This document shows positions 10,051-21,118 of a stretch of 64,000 bases of DNA, one piece after another. The position numbers were made by a program, and so were the translations under genes. Within the stretch, counting starts at the first letter, position 1; each line of letters opens with the position of its first letter. Origin of the DNA: Doryteuthis pealeii (taxonomy: Eukaryota; Mollusca; Cephalopoda; Myopsida; Loliginidae); assembly GCA_023376005.1 (NCBI GenBank), contig CM042148.1:68475178-68539177 (forward strand), given 5' to 3'. Under the pieces are notes generated by a model. The model was not told where the DNA came from. It worked only from the letters and a program-made list of their open reading frames with translations, and searched no databases.

Positions 10051-10338
10051 AGGAAGCGCATGGTGTAATGGTTAAAGTCATGGGAAATGGACTCGTCGCC
10101 CTGAGTTTAAATCTTGGACGTGGTAATTGCATTTCACTTAGCGCTAATACCCTTGGAAAAGGTATGAATCCTACTCTCCCTCCAGCTATGGGGGAATAGC
10201 AGTGCAGACTGGGCTCTTTAACCTTGGTTAGTCAACTGGTCTAGGAGAAGGAAAACTCTGAATTCAAACCTGTTAAACTCTGCTTAAGAAATTGACCTTG
10301 TGTCGCATTCTGCTCGGGGTAGGGGTTGGTAAATATAT
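10051..10338 (+). mobile_element. SINE B (tRNA-derived), near full length
   Basis: The tRNA-like head has an A-box (TGGTGTAATGGTTA, 10060-10073) and a B-box-like GAGTTTAAATCTTGG (10101-10115). The conserved body follows: TTTCACTTAGCGCTAATACC, CCTCCAGCTATGGG, GGGCTCTTTAACC, TAGGAGAAGGAAAACTCTGA and CTTAAGAAATTGACCTTGTG. It ends GGGGTTGGTAAATATAT, running into (TA)n. At least five near-complete and several partial copies occur in the window on both strands. SINEs are transcribed by RNA polymerase III from the internal boxes and moved by a partner LINE. Cephalopods are known to carry tRNA-derived SINEs, but I cannot assign a published name. Confidence 0.85.
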
Positions 10339-11555
10339 ATATATATACACACATATATACAGGAAACGGAGACTTGATATGGAAGAAAGCATATTTTCAA
10401 TACTACTACAAGTTGAAAAGTTGTTATTGATTGTGGTAGAAAACTAATCAGAAGCCAGAGTCCCTAAAGTGGTGTGATGCTGAAATCCAGTGCTACCCAG
10501 CAACTTCTGTGACACTACTGCTGCCAAACTGCATTGGTTTCTTACCTTTCCTTTTGATTACAGCGGCACGGTGGAGAGAGGGTGAGCTGCTTGGGCAACA
10601 GCTCATCCTCCATATGAACCCGTCCAGGCTACGTAGTTCCGAAAAAAAAAATTTGGACACTACACCATCGTCTCTAGTAGACAGAAGGATGCCAATAACA
10701 ACAACACATATATACACATTTAGGCTGAAATGTTTGTCTCCATTATAGCATCTGTATTTCTGAAATAGAATGTTACTATTATATATTGATTCTTTTCAAC
10801 CAGACAAGGAAAGTGGTCCATAATAATCATTTTATATGACTAACAATACACAAAATCATTATGATTATTTTATTTTTGTTTCTGGTGATCTGCAGTGTTC
10901 TCATGTGATCATAGAGATAATGATCTGAGTAGGTTGCAATTAAAAAAGCAACCAAAATTAAGATGAAGTAACTTACTCATTAAAAATGAATGATAGTAAT
11001 GATTAACAAATCTCCTAAGAGGAGGTATTTTGGGACTCTTATAATTTCCCAGTAGTAAGCAAGTAATTTCAGATGAAAGAAGACGAGAACAACAATTGAA
11101 GATAAAGAAACATATATTTAAAGGTACAAAAATGTTGCAAACTTGTGGCGTTTGCAGCCAGACTTATCTTGCTGAAGATGAAGAAGGTAAAGGGAGCACT
11201 TGAAAAACGCAACTTGCCTGGTTGACGGTTCCACGATGAGTGACTTTCGTCAAGGAGTTTAATTTCGGCACCAATATCGTATATTGGCAATTCACCCTCT
11301 GGTGCCAGGGGCAGATAATTTAACTATAATTTTTCTGATACTCCATCCCAAAATGAATAAAATACAGATATTCGGACTCACCTTAGTAGTTTTAATAATA
11401 TTGAAACTTGTTTACTACAATGTCTCAGTTGAACGGGTTAGCCATTGTGGTGATTAATAAAAATGAAATTAAACCAAATAAAAATAAATAAAACAAAATT
11501 AAATTAAATTAAATTTTTAAAAAATAAATAAAAATACACAAAAAAATAACAATTT
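10339..11555. other. stretch without a recognisable gene
   Basis: 10440-10750 is less AT-rich and has a 79-codon plus frame (10509-10748) of no recognised family. 11090-11300 has a minus frame of 73 codons, also unrecognised. 11455-11545 is an AAATAAA/AAATTAAATT simple repeat. Nothing here supports a gene call. Confidence 0.55.
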
Positions 11556-11559
11556 GCCA

Positions 11560-12120
11560 GAAAGCCTCAGACCGGAAGAGACCTCTAGGCATGAGCAGAA
11601 ACACCCCAAATTCTTCACGCCAAAAACAACTTTTATCCCTTTTCACTCTCAGACTTTGAAGAAGCATCTATATGATTGTCCTGACCCTATTGCCCTTATG
11701 ACAAGCCCCAACCCTTTTTATCATATGGGTGCTAGAAGACGGTGACTAAGGGTCTACTTGTCCTGGGACCCTAACAGGACAAGTAGACCCTTAGCCACCA
11801 CCTTCTAGCACCCATGTGATAAAAAGGGTTGGGGCTTACCATAAGAGCAATAGAGTTGGGAAAATCATATAGGTGCTAGGGCTTGATGTGACCAGCCGAT
11901 TGATCGGATGGGGGTCTCTCTGCCCGGCCCGTCTAGCCCAAGAAAGGGTCAAAGTGGAGTATTGCAAGTCATGGACTGCTCAACCACCTGGGTTCTATCC
12001 TTAAGCATCATGGGTCGCCACTCACAGCCAACAGATTGCCCCATTTGGGGGAGTCTTAACACTCTGCAGAGGCGCAGTCGGTGTATTCTAATGCCCCAGC
12101 CAACAGGGCGGTAACTGAAA
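11560..12120 (+). repeat. interspersed repeat family X with a fold-back
   Basis: This matches 31015-31485 (minus), 59598-59910 (plus) and 61250-61690 (minus). Shared words include GGTGCTAGAAG, AAGGGTTGGGGCTT, GGTGCTAGGGCTTGA, GAGTATTGCAAGTCATGGAC, CTTAAGCATCATGGG and CTCTGCAGAGG. In this copy the stretch around GGTGCTAGAAG is present twice in opposite orientation: arms 11661-11765 and 11775-11880 around the 9-base centre GGACCCTAA. No coding frame survives and I cannot assign a class. Confidence 0.8.
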
Positions 12121-12421
12121 TAGTGTGAATCAAATGATGAAAGTCTTATTCTAAAGTCTTTTCGATACTTTTCCTAAATCCTTTTCAGCTTACCAGCCTA
12201 AAGAAGGAAAAACCAACTTATATTTCGGATTTAGACACAAATACAAACAGCTAAACCATATAGAACCAACTATCAACTAATTCATTACACCATTATGCCA
12301 TGGGGATTCCCTCGTTGTATGTTCATCAGTGCCGCTGTCAAATCACACAGAGTGAAGCAATGCACAACATGTCAGTGCACCAACTACCATGATACTACCA
12401 ACCAGAAGCACCAACCACAGG
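12121..12421. other. unassigned spacer
   Basis: About 300 bp of unique-looking AT-moderate DNA with no coding frame or repeat match inside the window. Confidence 0.5.
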
Positions 12422-13045
12422 TGGAGGATCATGGTGTAATGGTTATGTTACATAATTATTAGATTCATAATACTTAGGTACAGTAGTGTACAAACCAAAT
12501 GCTGTTATAAGTTCAGCCGTCGGCTTGAAGGATTGAATGACAAGGTTCACCTCATCCTGATCCTTCCAGTGGATACCATGAGAATTGGTGGAGAAGACCC
12601 TCTTCCAGTTTAGATTAGAAAGAGATTTTAGTCAGATCGGCCAAGACCACACGGTGGTAAGTCGTGTTATGCACGCTGCCAACTCAATCTACGCAGGTAG
12701 TCTGGTGGGATTTCGAAAATAAATATGATCTAAGTAAATCAAAGTCTTGTGTTATTATCTAAAAACTACCAATGACACAGGGCTTCTGATAAAGAGAATC
12801 TCAATGGAAGACCAGACACGAAGTCCGAAGACGAAGTCCAGATACTAGAAGAACTTATGATAGAAAGATGACAGAAGAATAGAAGCAAGAAAGTAAGGAA
12901 AGAGAGTATCAACAGTTACTGTTGTAGGAAATGGAAATGGCGAGATGAATTCAAATCCTGTACTGGCTGTTTTGCATTTCATATAGCACTAATACTCTTG
13001 GAAAGGTAGGAATTCAAACTATTCTCCATCCTTATACGTGGGGAT
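12422..13045 (+). mobile_element. SINE B, split by a solo LTR
   Basis: The head ATGGTGTAATGGTTA ends at 12445. The rest (GTTACTGTTGTAGG, GAATTCAAATCCTG, ATAGCACTAATACTCTTGG) resumes at 12915. Removing 12446-12914 plus one GTTA restores a continuous SINE head, which dates the LTR as the later insertion. Confidence 0.8.
12446..12914 (+). mobile_element. solo LTR A, 469 bp, TSD GTTA
   Basis: It starts TGTTACATAATTATTAG and ends AGTATCAACA, so it has TG...CA ends. The 4-bp target duplication GTTA is at 12442-12445 and 12915-12918. It matches 49889-50372 end to end. It has no internal gag/pol or second LTR, so it is a solo LTR left by recombination. The 4-bp duplication fits Ty3/gypsy or BEL/Pao elements. 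Strand is set by comparison only. Confidence 0.9.
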
Positions 13046-13049
13046 TGAA

Positions 13050-13326
13050 GCGGTGATGTATGGTTAAAGTCATGGGAAATGGACTCGTCGCCCGAGTTCA
13101 AATCCTGGGCGTGGTAATTGCATTTCACTTAGCGCTAATACCTTGGAAAGGTATGAATCCTACTCTCCCTCCAGCTATGGGTAAATAGTAGGGCAGACTG
13201 GGCTCTTTAACTTGGTTAGGCAACGGTCTAGGAGAAGGAAAACTCTGAATTCAAAACCTGTTGAACTCCGCTTAAGAAATTGACCTTGTGTCACATCCTG
13301 CTCGTGCGGAGGGTTGGTAAATATAC
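13050..13326 (+). mobile_element. SINE B, full length
   Basis: Directly after the split SINE B, a second copy in the same orientation starts with a slightly eroded A-box (GTGATGTATGGTTA). Its B-box is GAGTTCAAATCC, and it keeps the conserved body and the GAGGGTTGGTAAATATA tail. Confidence 0.85.
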
Positions 13327-14181
13327 ATACGTGGGATTGAGATTTTTTCTAGATAAGTGATCTGGTTCTCGAAAAATGTTGTATTGATAGGGATTATTTT
13401 GGGGTTAGGGAGAAGCATTCAGAGATCGATTTTTGTTGTTGGAGAAACTAATGTAGTGACATCATCATAACACTGCACTGTCGTCGTCACCAGGAATTTC
13501 ATTTGAAAGTGGTGAAGACACAAATTTAAAAAAAGCAGAAAAAAAAAAGAAAAAAAAATGTTTGCTTTTCATTGAATCTACCTTAAATATTCAGCTTGGG
13601 TGAATATGCACAAACCACAAACTCAAAATGAGATTCTCCAGACAACTTTTTCAACAGTTCCAAAAAATATTTGGATCATATTCCCAGTACCACCCTCGCC
13701 ACTTTCCATGAAATGATTCATTGATTTTAGTAAGTAAATAAACTGCAGAAGAAAATCAAGAATGAAAGCATAAAAGAACGTTTTGGTTCTACATACACAG
13801 AGATTAAGGAATTCAAATACATGAAATTTCTTCATCTTTATGATTGATATAAAATAGTAAACACGACCTAACTATTTAGTTTTGCGCAAACTAACCATAT
13901 TAATCTGAGTAAATATCACTAATAAAGACATGTTGTCGATGTAATTTGTATGTTTACCTCAGAAATCTATATACTATCTGTTTTAATATATTCTTATTAG
14001 TTGAATAAACTATAGCATGTTAATTGCTATGTGATATAGACTTAACAATAAAAAAGATATAGTTTTTAATCAAAGCCTTAATTTAAAGTCCTATCAACAC
14101 GTTGTCATTTTTTTTTTGACTCACACAGTGTTTGCAGTATTATTAACAAGCTTTTTGAAAAGCTAGAAAAAGAAAAAAAAT
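13327..14181. other. AT-rich stretch, nothing recognised
   Basis: There are short A-rich runs (13525-13560) and a 70-codon minus frame (13623-13835) with no recognisable motif. No repeat match inside the window. Confidence 0.55.
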
Positions 14182-14222
14182 AATTAGTCTAGAAGAAGGA
14201 AAACTTTAAATTCAAACCAAAA
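14182..14222 (+). repeat. SINE B internal fragment
   Basis: TAGTCTAGAAGAAGGAAAAC and the following AATTCAAACC match the CTCTGAATTCAAACC region of SINE B. It lies immediately before SINE A. Confidence 0.6.
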
Positions 14223-14249
14223 GGACTCTCTTCTTGTTAATCAAAACTA

Positions 14250-14499
14250 GGGCCAGTTCAGCTCAGTCAAGTAGAGCGTTCAGCTAGGAATCACAAGGTT
14301 CCGGGTTCGATAGCAGCCCTCACCAACTCAGTGTATGAGTAGCACCAGGATCTGTGCAGTAAAATGAGGAACTGATGGTAGGTGTGGCGCTCCACCTTCA
14401 GACACTAAAGTAAATCCCCTCGGTCTAGTGCTAATGAAAGGGGATAGACTCTCTCGCTGTATGGCTCATATCGACTTTAGGCCACCCTGACGACAACTT
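14250..14499 (+). mobile_element. SINE A (tRNA-derived)
   Basis: The head GGGCCAGTTCAGCTCAGTCA has a box A like CAGCTCAGTCAAGTAGAGCG and a box B GGGTTCGATAGCAG. The shared body follows: GTATGAGTAGCACC, GGATCTGTGCAG, GTAGGTGTGGCGCTCCACC, GGTCTAGTGCTAATGAAAGG and CGACTTTAGGCCACCCTGAC. Eleven copies of this family occur in the window. It is retroposed tRNA-like sequence and not a functional tRNA. Confidence 0.85.
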
Positions 14500-14784
14500 T
14501 GGGAGCTCATCTTCCTTCCTCCTTTCAGTTTCCAACTGTTTCAGCTGGATTACACACTGCAAACAACATATACAAAGTATTGCAAAACTTTTGATTCAAC
14601 TTAGTCGTGTGTTAGTTGGTTAGTTGGTTGGTTGGTTGGTTAGCATGTCAACCCTTGTTGAGTTATTTTTGCCGAAGACGTTTTGTTTTATTCCTTCTTG
14701 ATGGGTATTCAAATTTAAAAAAAAAAAAACAATTTTTTTAAAACAAATTTTTCAAAACTCTAATTTTTTTCCATTTAACCCATA

Positions 14785-14935
14785 GATGTGTCCCTAACAG
14801 GTACTACTACTCTGAGTCAGAGTGGACCTGGAGAGTAATGGCAATAAAGGGGTACTTCACACACCCCAGAGCTCCAGAATTGGAACCTCACCACTAGATG
14901 CAGTTTAACATCATACCCAGAACATTCAAAATGTG
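14785..14935 (+). repeat. family X upstream segment
   Basis: CCCTAACAGGTACTACTACTC, GGACCTGGAGAGTAATGG, CACCCCAGAGCTCCAGAA and GGAACCTCACCA match 31350-31480 (minus), 39719-39830 and 47620-47765. A GGCATRTCAACC-type motif at 14641-14680 precedes it, the same order as at 31.5 kb. Confidence 0.75.
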
Positions 14936-15721
14936 GTTTTATACTATATAAACAATGAACATAGTATTCATGAATTTTCTCAAAACATTTTTTTTTCCTA
15001 ATGATAAATATTATGACAATAAAACTAACTTTTATACAAATACAATTTATGTAGTTCCTTTAAAAATTTGTTTTATACAATGTAAACAATATTTTATATT
15101 TGAATTTTCTCCAAAATATCTATTAATAATGTTTGTATAATTGTCTGTATTTCTGTCTGTAACAAAAACTACGTCATAGCTCTACGTCACAGCTTACGTC
15201 ACAATATTCTATGCTATATACACCCAAAATTTGAGTAAGCAATTTTTTAAATTGTTTTTTACTCTCGTCCCTTTTTTTTTCTTTTTTTTTTCAGTAACAA
15301 GAAGTTAACTAAAAAGTTTACAAATAATAAATACCTACGATTTTGTGGAAAATTGATGTGGAAATATTCAAAATAATTGTTACATGCACGCAACATTTAT
15401 TTGAGAGGGATGGGGCTTAGTTTTCTTTCAAATTGTTTTATTTTTATATTTTTTACCCCTTTAATAGATATGAGGATTTTGCTTACTTATGATACAAACC
15501 CTCTGATATTGAATTTTTAACTCCACCCTCTCAGGCAATGTCTTTCAAAAATTAATTTTTACAATGTCCGGAGGGTGTTTTCTGTTGCTAGTCTAATATA
15601 TGTCTTTTTTTTTTACTAATGACATAGATTTGACAAATTTTTAACTTTTATACAAAATTTAATGTCATACCCAGGATACTTCAACTTAGAATATTCAAAA
15701 TCCAGTCCCTGCCAAACATTT
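14936..15721. other. AT-rich stretch with an internal duplication
   Basis: A segment at 14936-14995 is repeated in diverged form at 15060-15125 (TTTTATAC, TGAATTTTCTC). CTGTCTGTAACAAAAACTACG at 15152-15172 resembles the Helitron 5' region at 36477 and 42851, so part may be an eroded Helitron. No gene is seen. Confidence 0.4.
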
Positions 15722-16148
15722 GCTTCATTCGATTGTCTGCCCCTGTTTGGTTGGAAGAGTTATCTTCCCTTTTTTCAAGGTTGACCGCCAGGTGTTCTGA
15801 CTACTTAATCCGGAAATTGGGGAGTTTGAATTCTCTTTTCCCCGGGACAGCAAACAGGACACATGGGTTAGACATTTGCATCTATATCTTTTATGTGGGG
15901 AGCTTTGCCCCGGCACAGCCTAAGTAAGTGACATTACTTCATGGTCTCTCCATCACTTTTACAGAATAAAGTCCTACTTTCTTTATACACCTCTAGTACC
16001 TTGTCTCATTATGTGTCCATTATATCTCTTTTGGGTATACCTTTTAATGAGTATATGTATTCCTGTTTAAATGTATTTCTATGTGCTACATATCAAAGTC
16101 TGTTTGTTACACCTCATAACTTTTTTGTTGGAATTATATGTACCCACA
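15722..16148 (+). mobile_element. LTR-like repeat C, plus copy
   Basis: This is the counterpart of 7923-8386. It holds GATTGTCTGCCCCTGTTTGG, ACATGGGTTAGACAT, an ATAAAGTCCTACTTTCTTT stretch and CTGTTTGTTACACCTC, and ends GTACCCACA. The structure resembles LTR B. The 5' boundary is approximate and I see no target duplication. Confidence 0.55.
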
Positions 16149-16780
16149 TGGAAGGGTCACTAAGTCTTCCATACCATTATAATACCATTAAACCTAACAT
16201 TGCAATTGCATATAGCAGCAAAAAGAAATCTCCACCAAAAGAGGATCTATAGGAGCTAGCTTAATTGCCTCCTGATAGGGTGGCTTTTAAGCCAGTAACA
16301 AATATTTCTGATTAGTTGGTCACCAGTTTATTAGGGCATCCATTTATTTAAGTCAAATCATGACAAACACTAAAATAAATCAAATATAGCAAAAAAAAAC
16401 AAAAAAAAATAGTTTACAAGTTTCACATTTCAGATGCTCCTGGAAAGTTTCGCCCCCAAGGGAAAGGGCAAAGAGATCTGACACTGTCTAAGTCTTTGCC
16501 TGCCTGATCCCTACATTTCTCTGAGTGATTCTGCTGTCCAATCTTTCCTACATACACATGTTATCAAATACACAACTGACATGTCCTCATAAAATATATT
16601 TGGGCACATTAACCTCTTTTCAGTTGTTTACATTTTGTACGCTTGGCCAAATGTTTTTCAATTCTTTTCCCAACTAAAGTGCCCGAGTTGCGATTAATTC
16701 TATTTTTAATAATTCAACAACTTGCATAATTTTAAAACAAAAACATTTCTACATTCTTTTATTTCTGTCTTTATCTCATA

Positions 16781-16783
<3 letters not shown>
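16149..16783. other. stretch without a recognisable gene
   Basis: It contains A-rich runs at 16390-16410 and no coding frame of note. A TTTCAGATGCTCCTGGAAAG stretch at 16429-16448 is unremarkable. Confidence 0.5.
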
Positions 16784-16825
<42 letters not shown>

Positions 16826-16828
16826 ATT
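16784..16828. repeat. (TA)n tract
   Basis: An interrupted TA tract abuts the 3' end of the minus-strand SINE B, as at most other SINE B tails here. Confidence 0.9.
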
Positions 16829-17105
16829 TGCAACCCTCTGCACGAGCAGGATGCGACACAAGGTCAATTTCTTAAGCGGAGTTCAGCAGGTTTGAATTCA
16901 GAGTTTCCTTCTCCTAGACCAGTTGCCTAACCATGGTTAAAGAGCCCAGTCTGCCTTACTATTTACCCATAGCAGGAGGGAGAGTAGGATTCATACCTTT
17001 CCAATGATATTAGCGCTAAATGAAATGCAATTACCACGTCCAGGATTTGAACTCGGGGCGACGAGTTCATTTCCATGCTTTACCCATTACACCACGCACT
17101 TCCTA
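16829..17105 (-). mobile_element. SINE B, full length
   Basis: On the minus strand the head reads GTGGTGTAATGGGTAAAG, then GAGTTCAAATCCTGG, the common body, and ends at GAGGGTTGCAAATATATA next to the TA tract. Confidence 0.85.
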
Positions 17106-17125
17106 CTATATATATATATTTAAGA

Positions 17126-17361
17126 GGGCCAGTTTAGCTCAGTTAGAGTAGCGTTCGGCTAGGAGTCAGAAGGTTCCTGGTTTGATATCGACCCTCACCA
17201 CTCAGCGTATGAGTAGCACAGGGATCTGTGCGGTAAAGTAAGGAGCTAATGGTAGGTGTGGCGCTCCACCTCAGATGTTAAATAATCTCCTTGGTCTAGC
17301 GCTATGAAAAGGGGATAGATTCCCTCGCTGTTTGGCTGATATCGACATTAGGCCGCCCCGA
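17126..17361 (+). mobile_element. SINE A
   Basis: GGGCCAGTTTAGCTCAGTTA starts the head, the B-box is GGTTTGATATCG, and the body runs to GACATTAGGCCGCCCCG. The tail ends without the usual GTCGACTTTACT. Confidence 0.85.
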
Positions 17362-17468
17362 TATGTATATTTCAAATTTCAAATTTTGAAAAGATTGATA
17401 AAAAGGACTATCACAGTATTCTCATTATTCTGTGATATGAACATTTTTTTACTTCCTTATTCAAACAA

Positions 17469-17517
17469 AGCCCTGATGAAGATCTACTTAACAGATCGAA
17501 ACACTGCAGCGTCGGCT
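17469..17517 (+). ncRNA. type I hammerhead-like motif, GUC site
   Basis: AGCC (stem I, 3' strand) is followed by CTGATGA (17473-17479), one extra A, a 5-bp stem II (GATCT/AGATC, loop ACTTAAC), GAAA (17498-17501) and a stem III with A-T, C-G, A.C mismatch and C-G. Then come the cleavage triplet GTC (ending 17513) and GGCT, which pairs with AGCC. All core parts are present and in order. The extra base and the mismatch suggest weak or lost activity. Confidence 0.55.
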
Positions 17518-17579
17518 AATAAACCTTACCACTCATTTTATTTAAACCTGTGTTTTTCAATTTCTCACTATACTAACAT

Positions 17580-18058
17580 TATATATATATTATATATATA
17601 TATATATATATATTAATATGTTAGGCAGCATTTCTTCTTAAGGCATAGATTATTGAACAATGCAGCCATTTTTGTCTACAAATTATGTTCCTTGTCCTTT
17701 CAAATTGCCGGATTGATCTAATATATCTGGCGAAAATTGGCTGATATATTTGTCATAGGTAATTTCCCGAGTACTTTTCTGCCCTATGGTGGGCCATCTT
17801 CAGGGGTAGTTCATAACCATACAACAATGGGTTGTTCCATTCCACTATTCTATTTATATAGAGGTTGTGTTTATTTATTTAATTCTCGCCAGAATATTAT
17901 TGATAATCGCCAGTATTTGGAAAAGACAAGGAACAAAATTTGCAGACAAAAAATGGCTGCATTGTTCAATAATATATATATATATATATATATATTATGG
18001 TACTAATTAATGGATAATTAGTACCACATATTTTATTTATGATTATGATTTTGATTTG

Positions 18059-18116
<58 letters not shown>

Positions 18117-18165
18117 GCTACTAATTGGATAATTAGTACCATGATATTTATTTATGATTTTGAAC
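17580..18165. repeat. TA tracts with an inverted repeat and a hammerhead-like relic
   Basis: (TA)n occurs at 17580-17612, 17974-17996 and 18063-18113. The arms 17651-17710 (ATTGAACAATGCAGCCATTT) and 17903-17970 (AAATGGCTGCATTGTTCAAT) are inverted. In the loop, minus-strand CTGAAGA (17803-17797), a bulged 5-bp hairpin and GAAA (17779-17776) form a decayed hammerhead-like core. GGTACTAATTAATGGATAAT and GCTACTAATTGGATAAT follow the last two TA tracts, so that block is duplicated. Confidence 0.65.
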
Positions 18166-18410
18166 CATATGACCTTTAGGCACCCCTTTTGCAATCTCGA
18201 TTCATAAGTACATTTTTTTCATTTACACCATCAACATCCAGTTGTCTGTAAGGAGTTAGGGTTAGGGTTAGGGGTTAGTTTTATGATTAAAAAAAAACTC
18301 TAAAGATCGTCTGTTAACAAACAACCGGATGTTGACAGTGTAAATGAAAAAAATGTACTTATGAATCGGTGCCTAAAGTGCCTAAAATTCATATGGTCCA
18401 TGATTTTAAA
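18165..18410. mobile_element. terminal-inverted-repeat element with TTAGGG core, copy 1
   Basis: Inverted arms of about 85 bp flank the core: the left arm has CCATATGACCTTTAGGCACC, GATTCATAAGTACAT, TTTTTCATTTACACC and CATCCAGTTGT, and the right arm has their complements. The core holds AGTTAGGGTTAGGGTTAGGG (18251-18270). Related copies lie at 31745-31945 (half) and 32057-32330 (whole). No transposase is present, so it is a MITE or fold-back element that carries a telomere-like sequence. Confidence 0.75.
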
Positions 18411-18468
18411 CCTGCTCTGCTATTTTAGCATTGAGCACATTCATATGCTAATACTTTTCATATTCATT

Positions 18469-18713
18469 CTCCATAGCTCAGTCGGTAGAGCGTTCGACTA
18501 GAAACCACAAGGTTCCTAGTTCGATACCGGTCCTCGCCAACTCAGCGTATGAGTAGCACAGGGATCTGTGCGGTAAAGTAAGGAGCTGATGGTAGGTGTG
18601 GCACTCCACCTCAGATGCTAAAACAATCTCCTTGGTCTAGCGCTATTAAAAAGGGGATAGACTCCCTCGCTGATTGGCTGATACCGACTTTAGGCCGCCC
18701 CGTCGACTTACTT

Positions 18714-18714
<1 letters not shown>
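18469..18714 (+). mobile_element. SINE A
   Basis: The head is slightly truncated (CATAGCTCAGTCGGTAGAGC). Box B is AGTTCGATACCGG. The body is nearly identical to the copy at 38056-38308 and ends CCGCCCCGTCGACTTACTTTA before (TA)n(GT)n at 18716-18754. Confidence 0.9.
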
Positions 18715-18757
<43 letters not shown>

Positions 18758-18954
18758 AAATAAGGAAAACAAAATAATCCCGTAAAGATAGATTTATTAT
18801 AGATGGTGAAGTTGACGTTAAAATGTTTAGGTTTTTATCAAAATTTTATCAGGACATTAGGGTGGAAAAAGATGGTTGAACAGTGATGGAATCTTTTCAA
18901 AATAAAACTGGAGATGAGAGAATATATTGACAAAAAAATGTTTTTAAACTTTTA

Positions 18955-19020
18955 AGTAAATTTGAACTCGGGTCAAAGTGTACATTTCTTACGATGATAA
19001 CCATTACACAGCGAGCACCT
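18955..19020 (-). repeat. SINE B head fragment
   Basis: TTTGAACTCGGGTCAAAGTG followed by TAACCATTACACAGCGAGC matches the tRNA-like head of the minus SINE B at 59952-60238. The body is missing. Confidence 0.6.
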
Positions 19021-19162
19021 CAGTTTTAAGATTCAACACACAGCCAATTTAACAAGGGAGCTTATGTACATCTACTTGAAAAAGACCAAAAAGGGACTTG
19101 GATCCGACAATAATAAACAAACACATGCAAACACAAATACATAAACACGCAGACAAACATAC

Positions 19163-19164
<2 letters not shown>

Positions 19165-19214
<50 letters not shown>
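19165..19214. repeat. (CATA)n/(TA)n tract
   Basis: CATA units change into TA units. The frames running through it are artefacts. Confidence 0.9.
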
Positions 19215-19215
<1 letters not shown>

Positions 19216-19639
19216 TTTGGAGGTTGATTTTGAAGGCTATCACAATGCAGGTGTAAAGAAAAAAAATTAAAATAATAATACTGTAACAATGGTGTTGTGT
19301 GTTAACCTGTATTTTATTCTTGAATATTCGAGATAAAATCTCTTTTTCACTGGAACTGAAGTAGTCTTGTTATGGCATTTCTATTAAATGAATTTTTTTT
19401 TGAAAATGACGGTATTTTTTTTATAACTGTATTCTCATGTTGCATGTTTATGTGATACAATATATATATATATATCAATGTGTATGTTTGGCACTAATAT
19501 ACTTGAAGAAGCAGATGTAATCCAATGTACAGTGTTATTAGAAGAGTGCTCAATATCTGTGATAGAGCATTAATAGATAAATAAATAAATAAAAAAGGTT
19601 TAGCTTATATATATTATCAGTGGAACAATTATTATACCA

Positions 19640-19735
19640 TTTGGTTTCTTGCGCTACAGCAGCTTCAGGCAACGAGAGTGGGTTTTTTTTTTCGTTGCCT
19701 GAAGACTGCCACAGAGCAAGAAACCAAAGAGTATC
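19640..19735. repeat. inverted repeat with hammerhead-like arm
   Basis: TTTGGTTTCTTGCGCTACAG...TTCAGGCAACG (19641-19676) is complementary to CGTTGCCTGAAGACTGCCAC...AAGAAACCAAA (19693-19728). The right arm reads CTGAAGA (19699-19705), a short TGC/GCA hairpin and GAAA (19720-19723), again with one extra base before the hairpin. No cleavage site can be named. Confidence 0.6.
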
Positions 19736-19749
19736 AAAATGTTTATTTA

Positions 19750-19750
19750 T

Positions 19751-19784
<34 letters not shown>

Positions 19785-20140
19785 GCGCGCACACCCACGC
19801 ACACACACACACATATTCTATGTTAATTAACCTACACATAATACAAAGCAAATGCATACACATACACACACACACAAATAAACACACACATATATATACA
19901 CAATCAGGCAAACACAAATATACAATCATACATATGTATACATTCTATGTTAATTAATAGATTGTATGGCTCATTAACCTACTCAATGCAAAGTACACAC
20001 ACACACACATACACACACACACACACACACATATATGCACACGCACACACACATACAAATACTTACATGCACACAAATAAACATATACACATAAATAAAC
20101 ACAATTATACACACAGAGACAAATATATATATATATATAA
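19750..20140. repeat. (CA)n-rich tract
   Basis: Long CA-rich stretches (19767-19815, 19860-19890, 19996-20065) alternate with the word TTCTATGTTAATTAA. All His/Thr/Tyr- or Cys/Val-rich frames here are artefacts. Confidence 0.9.
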
Positions 20141-20194
20141 GAAAAAGTATCGAATTTTATGCGATACATGCGTTGTAAGTGCCTTCAAGTAAAA

Positions 20195-20462
20195 ATTTAA
20201 TATATATATATATATATATAATACTAATATTATTATTAGAGGAAATACTGCTCTGTATTTTTAATATATTGAGCACTTTTGGATTATTTACTGATGCCAC
20301 TGCGACGGAAAAGTTAAAGCAGCAATTGGATATTACATATATATATATATGTAATATCCAATTGGTGCTTTAACTTTTCCGTATATATATATATATATAT
20401 ATATCATAGAAAGGAAGGAAGAACTCAACACCATAATTCCATAATAAATTTATTTCGACCAA

Positions 20463-20493
<31 letters not shown>

Positions 20494-20545
20494 TATACAT
20501 ATATTTGTCTGTGTGTGCATAATATATATGAGCATATATATATAT

Positions 20546-20593
<48 letters not shown>

Positions 20594-20646
20594 TATATAT
20601 TATGCACACACAGACAAATATATGTATATAATATATGTGCATAATA

Positions 20647-20686
<40 letters not shown>

Positions 20687-20807
20687 CATATATATTATGC
20701 AGACACAGACAAATATATGTATACATATATATATATATATAAATAATATATATATATATATATTATGCAGACACAGACAAATATATGTATACTATATATA
20801 TATATAT

Positions 20808-20866
<59 letters not shown>

Positions 20867-20894
20867 ACATATATTTGTCTGTGTCTGCATAATA

Positions 20895-20925
<31 letters not shown>

Positions 20926-21087
20926 TCTAAGTTGATTAATACAAACTTGTTTGACTTATTGACCTACACAGAATACAAAGCACATGCACACCCCTACGTA
21001 CACATAAACACATACACATACACATACACACAAGTAAACGCTCATACATATATGCACACAGTCATGCAACCCCCCCATATATATATG

Positions 21088-21118
<31 letters not shown>

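Noticed and set aside
18251..18275. True telomere or chromosome-fusion site
   Set aside because: Only a few TTAGGG units lie inside inverted arms that recur at 31.7 and 32.1 kb, which fits mobile-element cargo better.
20370..20930. Tyr/Ile-repeat frames over 100 codons
   Set aside because: These are (TA)n translations.
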